Assembly: GCA_039619475.1 (NCBI GenBank)
Contig: CM077116.1
Span: forward strand, 382,316,760-382,380,759
Direction of reading: 5' to 3'
Length of the DNA: 64,000 nucleotides
DNA from: Icerya purchasi
Lineage: Eukaryota; Arthropoda; Insecta; Hemiptera; Monophlebidae
Shown: piece after piece, positions 36,864-46,774 of the stretch
How positions within the stretch are numbered: position 1 is the stretch's first letter
Layout of the letters: every line of letters starts with the position of its first letter
Made by a program: the position numbers and the translations under genes
Notes under the pieces: generated by a model
Database searches by the model: none
The model's input: only the letters and a program-made list of their open reading frames with translations
What the model was told of the DNA's origin: nothing

Positions 36864-39681
36864 TGTGTGTGTGTGCTTCGGACCACGTCAAGGGACAAGC
36901 CTCTTCGGCTCCCGGATATTAATTTACTTATAACGTTTGTAGATGAACTGTTTCCATTGACTCTACGTCTTATCCTTTTTTAAATCAGTATAATAATATA
37001 GGCGTTATTTCATGCAAAAATCGTCAAAGTGAAAAACTGTTTGCAAGTGTAGTGACCTAACGTGATAACAACGTTACAAAAGGCAATTACAAAAGAACAC
37101 GCTGTGATTTCGTAATTGTTCTTTTCACTCATTTCCGCCTGGGGCAGTGACACATGGTCATTAATATATCCGTATGTTATGACAAAACTAGATACCCCGC
37201 GAATAAAATTACTTTTATAAATTCGGGACAATAAAAAAAAAAAAAAAAAAAAAAAAATCGGAGTTTTATTATTTTATAACGTTGTCAACGTCAACATTGT
37301 ACAGAGAAAATGTTTTATTTCGTACCCGTATAATAACTGAACCGTTAAGTATCCATCAACCGGGATCGGGGTTCTTGTGTTTCTCACTGGCCCGGTTTTT
37401 AACTTGGAGCGTGTTTTACATAAAACAGTAGAACAAACTGCATTTAGGCCAATTTTTATACTTCAGCTATGATTTTATCTTCATCTTTTGCAGTTCGGCA
37501 ATGGTAAAAAAAAAAAAAGGAATAATAACATACCTCGGCACTTTCAAGATTATTATTAGCAATAGCTCTTCACGTTTCTACAAATTCCCAACCGAAGGCA
37601 ACACTTGTCGAACTGAAAGACAATTCCGATAATATTGGAGTAGAATTCTGGGGTTTAAGAGATTTTCTGACAACATTGGAAATCGAAAAAGTAAAAAAAA
37701 AAAAAAAACAACTAAACAAGAAGAGCCACAAATTGTTTTTTACGAATCATCCAGAATTTGTAATTCAGTTAATTTATAAAAACCCTAGATCATACTGCAC
37801 TATGAAATGGTAACGGTGACAAAGGTAAAGTCTATTAAACAGGATGTCAATGCCACAGGTCAGACGTCAAGACTATTACACAGATTCGAACAATTCCACA
37901 CTTCACCGGCCCTTACCGGTTAACAAATGTCCCACAATGGCAAAGATTCCGCGACACTTTTATAACCAACTCTCTTTGAGATATGGTTATTTCGAAGACC
38001 GTCAAACATTCCTATTTTCTCCACCCATTTTTTCCTCAGTTCTTTCGAAAGTCGTTACCAGTAATAATAGTGGGACACAATGTCTAAGTAAAACTGAGCG
38101 GCGAGCGTTTTTGCTACGGAAATAAAGAATGATCAATAAGAACCGGAGCTGATTTTACAAGTGAATGTTTAACCGATGAACTTTTAAAACTCAACGAACC
38201 AATTGAACGAACCGATTAAGTCTTGCTACCCCGCTTCTGAAAAACTGACTATTCACAAGAGAAGTTGCCGAGAAACATGTCGCTTGACAGATCGCGTAAC
38301 TGCGACAAAAGTCAATCGCTCGCGACCCGCTCAAGACCGCCTATATGCCGTATTTTTATTGATAAGATGAGAAAAGTGGAGCAAGAGAATACAGGGAATA
38401 ATTTAAATATATTCCCGCGTTTACGATTGAACTGCTATTATTCATCACTGTGATTATTCACGGTAGCAGCACTGCGGCTAATTGCCGAGTAATTAATTCT
38501 GAAATATTCGCAATTCTCACGTGCACTACCGCGTTTTTTTGGTCGCATGCAGCCGCCTTTTACCGTTCGTCTTGGTCGCGCCTTCTTTCACTCTTCTTCC
38601 AGACGCGTTTGCTTTTACATTGCCAGCAAAACGCTGGACACACCTGTCGAACTGATATTTCCATTTTTCGCGGCTAACGAACGGGGGGGTGGGGGGGACT
38701 GTCGGTAAAATCTGAATTAATTCATTTGCCGCCTCGGCGAGATAACGTAATTAGCGAGACCATTAGTTTAACCGAATCGACTTACATAAGCGGCTGAATA
38801 GATGGCGAATGGAGTTACCACGCTATTAATTAGTTCCTACAGGGCTAACGTGAACAGCGCAGCGATTAACAGGCAGCTAAATGCAAATTTCTCGCACCTA
38901 TTAGGTGCCCCGGATTACCGCTGCTACTAGACGTTTAAGAGTTATGCGCTATAGTGCATTTCTAGTTTTCACCGCTAGTACTACTGCGGTCGGCTCCATG
39001 TTGGGATATGTTACGTGATTGCACAATAGTTTTGAATAACGCGCCCCCGTTAGAAAATTAAATGACTACGATCCGTCCAGCGAAAAGATCAACGATTTAA
39101 TATATTGATATAGCTATAAATATTTACACACTATAAGTAGATTACCTAATAATGGAAAAAGAATATAAAGTAATTTACTTTAATGAATTAACATAAATAC
39201 CGGAATTTAAGGAAGCGTTTCCGAGCATAGCATATCATAACACCTGATACACTCATATGCAATTAGAAAAAAAATTTTCTTAATAATTGGTTGAATTTTC
39301 ATTTTTATTTGCACTTTTTTATCAGTTTTTTCCAACCTAAAATCGTACACATCCGCAAAGAAATGATGTCTTTTTGAAATAAAATTTTTCTCGCAAACCT
39401 TCTACAGGGGTCCTTCCAAATTTACCCCGGGTACACCAATTTTCGTAAAAATTAACCTTATCAATTTCGAGATGCTCTAAAGATGTGCAAAAATACGTGA
39501 ATACAAACAAGAAGGTCGAGATGAAAGTCTTTGAAAGTAAAACAAAAAGGCGAGCGTTTTGTACGAAACCACATTGACACTTGGATATATAGTTTTCGAA
39601 AGTTCCCCAGAGATTAACGTTCGTAGACGTTTCGGCATTATTTTCGTCTTTGATGAAATTGCATTTTTGCCACTTAAAATG

Positions 39682-39739
<58 letters not shown>

Positions 39740-41841
39740 CATTAAGAGCCAAATCAAATTAAGAAATATAGAAATTAGGGCAAAAGTATAATTTTTGAAT
39801 TTTTTTGTTCGGTAATGATTTTCTGAAACGTAAAGTATGAAAAGTTTGTATAATGCTCTATTTTTTTAAATGCAAATTAAAAAATGTTTTCAATATTTTT
39901 CTTCTTTTAAATTCCCCTTAATTCGGATAATAAAAATATTTTTATGCATATATATATATTTACTTATTAATCGACTAAAAGGAAAAATATCAAGTTCGAA
40001 TAAATAAAAACAAAAATATAATAAATTCGCGAGGATTAATACACTTGCATAAGATAAAAAAGTCGACATATGTTTGTCACTTCGTAATTGTAATTATCAT
40101 CATGATTACGAAATGGGAATGCTGCTGATTTTTTATCGTTTTGCAAATTTATTATATTTCCGATGTTTTTTTTTTTATTTCCGCCTAATTAATCAGATGC
40201 GGGAAATATTTTAACTTAAAAAAAGAAAAAAAAAAGAACAAAGACGTATAAAAGGTGTACGTAATAAAGCGCAGAGGTGTATTGAGACGGTCGGAAAGTT
40301 AATAAAGATGGCCATTAAAAAAATCTGTATACCGAGGAATTTCGTTCTTTTTTTATGAGCGTTGAGTTTTCTTAGCGCATTAAAACAATAATTGTATTTG
40401 ATTTTTTTTTTTTTTTTAATGTCGATAAAAGAATATTTTTGTTATTCATACTCTGGCCATATTGTCGCATCAAAGGTATATTTTCCGCTCCAATAGTATA
40501 CTACCTCTCAGCTTCGCCATTGAATAGCTGCTAAAATTTTCATATAAATGAACATATGTGTTCCGGTTAGTGATTAGTCCGATAAGTTTAACTAATGAAT
40601 AAGTACGAAGAATAGATAAACATCTGAATAATAGTAATTTGCCTCGATTAGGGGGGGAGGGGCTATGTTCCCGAAACGTGGTGACGGTGTTTATATAAGT
40701 ATTTTTCTATTTCTGATAAAGCTAAAAGTTATTTTCAATTTCGAATAAATATGAAGTATTCTAGTATTCTCAGGGAAATGTGCCCCGGATTAGTATTGAA
40801 AAATAGAAAAGAAAAACACCTATTAGCAAAAATTATATACTACCATTCGCGGTATACGTGTTTTTTGGCTGGCACTAATGATAATATAGGGCACGTATTC
40901 CGCGGGAAAAAAACATTACGGAAATACTTTCAATATTTATTCTCAGCAATTATTATTCATTATTTAATCTTACCGTTATTTTTACGCTTCACGCGATGTT
41001 TCTGGTTAATCATTTTAGAGGAAAAATTATTAAAAACCGTTATTGCGAGATTATTAGGGTTTTAATAAAATCCAATCTATTTCCCGCATTGCAGCAGCCA
41101 GCCGACACATTGATAAAATATTCGTACGTTTCTAGACGATTTTTTGTTTGTTTCTCATTTTTTTCTTTTTGTTTTATTAAAATAATAATTAATAAAACAA
41201 GGATTTTATAGCTATATACTTAATTTTCGTACATAAAAAGAAAAGTAAAAATGAAGCACATAGGCACGGTTGACAGGGTTCACCCCGACACTCAAAAGGA
41301 CATATATGAATTGGCTGAAGGGATTTGAAATTTCTGAATTTCAATATGTAAGTAACGGTGGCTGAAATCAATATGTTCAGCTTCATTGGTTTTTTTTTGG
41401 AATAATCGAAAATCGGTGCATTTTTTTTTTTTTGTCCTAAACTGCACATTAACCGCGAAAACTCCGAATTCTACCCTTCAAAAATCAGTGAAAACAAAAA
41501 GATACGCCTTTTAAACAGACACCGTTTAAAATATAAATCTCTTTACTATTATTATTACAAGCAGCTCTAGGACGCTAAAAAGTATTTTGTTATCGAGCGC
41601 CGAAAATTTTGGAAAAAAGCTAAATACGTTTCGTCTAAATCGTTTAGGCTTTCTAATATATTCGATTTTTCTCGAATTAAAAAAATCCATTCGTAAATTT
41701 ATCAACATAATGGGGAAACCCGATGAAAAGCGAAATATCTGGGACAATCGATGGAGCGCCGGCTAGATAAAATTTGAAATTTTTCAGCCAAACTAACCTG
41801 GAAGAAATTGAAGGCTACACATTTTAATGACTTCAAACGGC

Positions 41842-41877
<36 letters not shown>

Positions 41878-44800
41878 TAGAAAAATCGTAAAGCTGTACT
41901 GTTAAATTTATCAAAAAAATCCGAAATACATTGTTCGGTTGAAAATAATTTCAAATTATATTAATAAGTGTTCAAAATTGATTACAAAAGCGCCCTTCAG
42001 TGTATATCCTCTCCATATGTTCCTTCCTACTCTGATCCTATTATTCTGCGCATCCGATCACTGATTTTCAGCCTTTGCAGATTGCACTCATTAACCATCG
42101 ACTTTCTTTGGATTCCTGGTCATGCCGGAGTTGCGGGCAACGAAAAGGCGGATTATCTTGCTCGTTCGGCTTTTTCTTCTGGGCGGCCAGTCGGACGGAT
42201 TCCTTCTCATGAATTATTAAATATAGCAAAAAGTATCCAAAAGGCTAATTGGAAATCTTTTTATAAATCATCGTTCTCCAGTCCTAATTCACAATATTTT
42301 TCCATTCACCCTAATCCACCTACTCAACCATGGTATCTACATTTTCCGCACCTTCCCCGACTCATCATATCTGCTATCTGTCGTCTTCGATCTGGTCACA
42401 GTCGACTTCCTGCTTCATTGTATCGTTTCTCCATAGTGTCCTCTCCTATTTGTCCGCTGTGTATCGATAACACAGTCGTATGTGACTCTGATCATGTATT
42501 CTTTGAATGCTCCTCTTTATCATCGGAAAGGGCAGCTCTATACGCGGAGCTTCTCTCACATGATGTTCCAACTCCTTATTGTGTGTCCTTTATTCTCTCA
42601 TTACAGTCAACGTTGATCATACCAATTGTAGCAAAATTCCTATCCTCTGTACTACATTATATTAATATCTAATCCCTTCAGTATTTCCCATTTTGGCATT
42701 CCTAACTTATCGTGTCCAGTGATTTCCAACGAACTCCTCTCTAAACGAAGAACACGCACTGATGTTGCAGTTACAGTCACAAACAGGCACAGCTCGCAGT
42801 TAATTTTGCGGGCTCGCTGTCGCATTTGCGGCCCTAACGGTAGATAGGGGAACTCCTTGTCAGCCGGCACTGCGGGCGCTGCTGTTGCAGTGTGGCCATA
42901 GTATTCGGTGAAAATTCTGCTCATTTCCTTTTAACAGAATGGTAGGCGCTGTTTCCGCAGTCGTCGCCATAAATATTATTCAATTTTCGTAATTAAGAAC
43001 TATAAACTTTGCTTTATAGTGATGTTCTAAGTCATTGAACTTTCGGATAATTGTTTACGGACGCTATGTGTTCTATATAGGTTTCGTGCTTGATGGATCT
43101 AACTGCTTTTTAAACATCCCGTGTTTCTTCTTCCTTAATTATTTATAGCCAGATTCCTTTGTCCGTTTTTGTACTGTGGGCTCTGTAATTGCAGATGTGG
43201 CCATGGTATGGGACAGCTAACTCCTTTTGCTCTTACCTTCGTCATTCCTTTTCTTTTCAGGATGCATATCATTTTTCGACGTTGATTGTTATTGTTTCTC
43301 CATCTTTGGTATAGCATTCTTTGTCAGACTCCATTCCTTGTTACTCCTAATTGCTGCTATGTACACGTGTCGATGGGTAATCGTCTATTATTGGCAAGCC
43401 CAGGGAAAAACCCAAACAAGAAAAAAAAAAAAAAAAAAAAAAAAAGTGTTCAAAATTGCCACTTTTAAAAGAGACGAAAAAATCAAATAAAGTTATCAAA
43501 AGGGCAATTAAAGAAAAAAAAATTGCTTTTCAACGATAATAAATTTTTTTACTATAATCTGTTTAAGGATTCGATGTTTTCAAAAACAAAAAGATCGTTC
43601 TCATTTTCAGATGAAAACATTTCACACGTGCCGGTTTAGGAGTTCAATGATGAAGTCTGAAATGTTAAGCTTCTGCCGGGCAGTTCGCAGTCGCGCTCCT
43701 CTTCAAATATTCCAAAAAAAAAAAAAATCAAAGCGGAAAACTGATGAAAAATAACATTGGTTTTTAATTTAATAAAGAAATCTGTAAAATTTTTTCATAA
43801 TTCCTTTTTATATAAATCAACGAAAAATCAAAAATAGAGATTTTCGGTAAAAGCAAAATTGTTCGCAACTTATTTCGCGTGCATTCCAACAGTGCTGATG
43901 CAATTTTTTTTATACATTATCCGATTCCACAACGGTGAAGTGAATTTTTTTATGGTCGAAATCCATGTTTCAATCTTAGCTGAGGAAAAATCTTGAGCTG
44001 GGCGGTCCGCTCGTTTTTCATTCTAAGAAAAATATTTCCCCCTGTTTTAAATATTCTTTTCATATTCGATAAGATCCGAACGCGATAATATTTTTCTAAT
44101 TTTATCGCTGATAATTTCAGCTATATATCAAAATTCATTACAAATGAAGAGTTTTCGCGGGCTAAATAGAGTTATACATTTCGGCGGCAGAACTCTTACG
44201 AAAGGCCTTCCAGATATAAAATTGTATTACCGATACTAGAGCTATTAATAAATAATAAAAGAAAAAAGAAAAAAAGGAGCAGTAAATCATACACTGGACA
44301 TTTAAGCGGATTCGTACACCTGCTCCTGTGGCTACACAAAGAACGAATTTATAATTTTGCGCGGACAAGAATAACTGTTCCAGCAGAAAATCAATATTCA
44401 GTAGCAGCAGTTTGCCCGAAGCGGAATGTACTATGCAAAACAGCGTTACGTCTGTTTGAACTACATTATGTCAAATATGGAAGAAAAAAGGGTAGGTGCA
44501 CCGACGAGAAATATGTACCTGTAGATCAGGTAGTGTCAGTGACCGAGGGACCGTTGGTAATTCTCGGAAACGGTCCGCTTTGGCAGCCTTTAAACGAATC
44601 CGAAGATAAATACCGAGAATACGTCCTCCTCGGAATATTAATCGCGCACGACGAAAAATTTGTATCATGTCCCACTCATACGGCTGTTCCACTGCGCTCT
44701 ACGCATATCGATTATTTCCCGAAACCAGCATCAACGGTGTCACACTTTATTAATAATCATCTATATTTTCCCGTTGCTCTTCCGGCGGCAGTGGTGACCA

Positions 44801-46521
44801 AGATTCCGATGTTAAGGTCACTGCGATCGTTGCGAATACTGGAAAAGCTTCTACTACAGTCGGTCAGACTAAAAATTCGATCCCTCTGTAAGGGACTCGA
44901 TTCTTATTATTTCGAGTCATTTTCAAAGCATCTCTACTATTACGCTTCCGCCGAAGCGGAATGAGGATAAATCGGCCATAGGCTTATTTTTGGAGTTAAC
45001 TTAATCAGGATGGAAACGAATTATTTTCACCGGTCATACCCTATGATTTAACCCGAATAAACGTACATACCGTCATTTGGAATATCAAAGTTTAATCGTT
45101 ACACTAGATCCCGATTTTTACAATTTTTTTTTTTTTTTTCAATAAACTTTCAGTTTAAAAATATATATGAGTTCGGCAAAGCACTTTGTTTAAACCTCTC
45201 GCACCGTAGTTTCTCAATCTGCTCGGTAAGCGACTTTCCCACAATCACGAATTAGTATCGACACAGATACTTTCTGTACTTCTTTTAGAATCGATACATG
45301 AAGCTTTTTAAAAATAAAAAGATAAAGCGAATGGAAGGTTAAATTTCACTAAAATACACGAGCTATTCCTTTAATAGGGGGAAAAACTAAACCGTTCGTA
45401 CGTCCCCGAACGAAAAGTTTTTCCTTTTGAAAAGCGGATATCTCAGCCTGCGACTCTTTTAATGAGCGTATACCGACTTTGTTACTAACGAAACTGATTC
45501 CGGCATGCTCAGTACGTAGTGAATAAATTACTTCTTTAATAAAAGAATCTTTTAACATCCTGTTTGTTAATTATAGAGAATATAAGTAAGTTATAACAAA
45601 TACAAATTTAAGAATAAAATTGTTGCTTACTTAGAAACGTTTTCGGGTACAACCCATCATCAGCTAAAATGGTTGTAAAACGTTTCTAAGTAAGCCATCA
45701 TTTTATTCCTAAATTTTTTTTTGTTATATTTTGATAGTTGTTATAAATTAATAAATTACTTCTTTACGAAAATGTTACAACATTATATACTTCCTTAGGC
45801 ACTGGTATAAATATAATATTGTAATAAAGTTTTTGGATAAATGCGATTTAAATTATTACGTTTATGCCAAAAGCGCACGGCATCTCCAACTTAAAAACGA
45901 AAAATATGTAACGAACTAAACTAAACTAAACGTACTATTTTAGCAAAATAATTTCTGACTTTTGTCTTTGGTTTTCTAGCCGTATAGGTCAACCACTTTC
46001 AACTTTTTATATATTAATTACAACGTAATTCTTAGGCTACCCCCCATTAGAAAAATTAGCCCAATTTTATGTAACGCAAAATGTCCCAATTTTATGTAAC
46101 GCAAAATGTCCCAATTTTATGTAACGCAAAATGTCCCAATTTTATGTAACGAAAAATGTTTCAATTTTATGTAACGCAAAATGTTCCAATTTTATGTAAC
46201 GAAAAATGTTTCAATTTTATGTAACGCAAAATGTCCCAATTTTATGTAACGCAAAATGTTTCAATTTTATGTAACGCAAAATGTACCAATTTTATGTAAC
46301 GCAAAATGTACCAATTTTATGTAACGCAAAATGTACCAATTTTATGTAACGTTTGTTATATTTTATAAGATTTCTGTGATTATGTTATTATATTCATATG
46401 GGTCGATTTAGAATTACGTTGTCAATTGTGATTATTTTATACAAAGTATAGAAGAGAAAGAGATAGAAACGTAAGCAAGAGGGTTCAAGGGGCATAGCCC
46501 CTTGCGAGGCCAAAATGGCTG

Positions 46522-46578
<57 letters not shown>

Positions 46579-46725
46579 TTATATATCTATATAGATGTAT
46601 GTATGTATGTATGTATGTATATGTATATATATGTGTATATCACGATCACGATATGCCCTTATCAATCCACTCTTGGATGAAAGCTTTCCCTAACATCTTC
46701 CATCCACTTCTGTTCTGTGCATTCC

Positions 46726-46774
<49 letters not shown>

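Noticed and set aside
40751..41065. 104-codon open frame with hydrophobic segments
   Set aside because: AT-rich codons give Phe/Ile/Leu/Lys-rich translations; there is no homology I recognise.
42652..42924. 90-codon minus-strand frame
   Set aside because: It falls in the 3' UTR of the LINE insertion and has no recognisable domain.
46060..46351. Possible CRISPR-like array
   Set aside because: Units are directly adjacent with no unique spacers, and this is eukaryotic DNA; it is a minisatellite.
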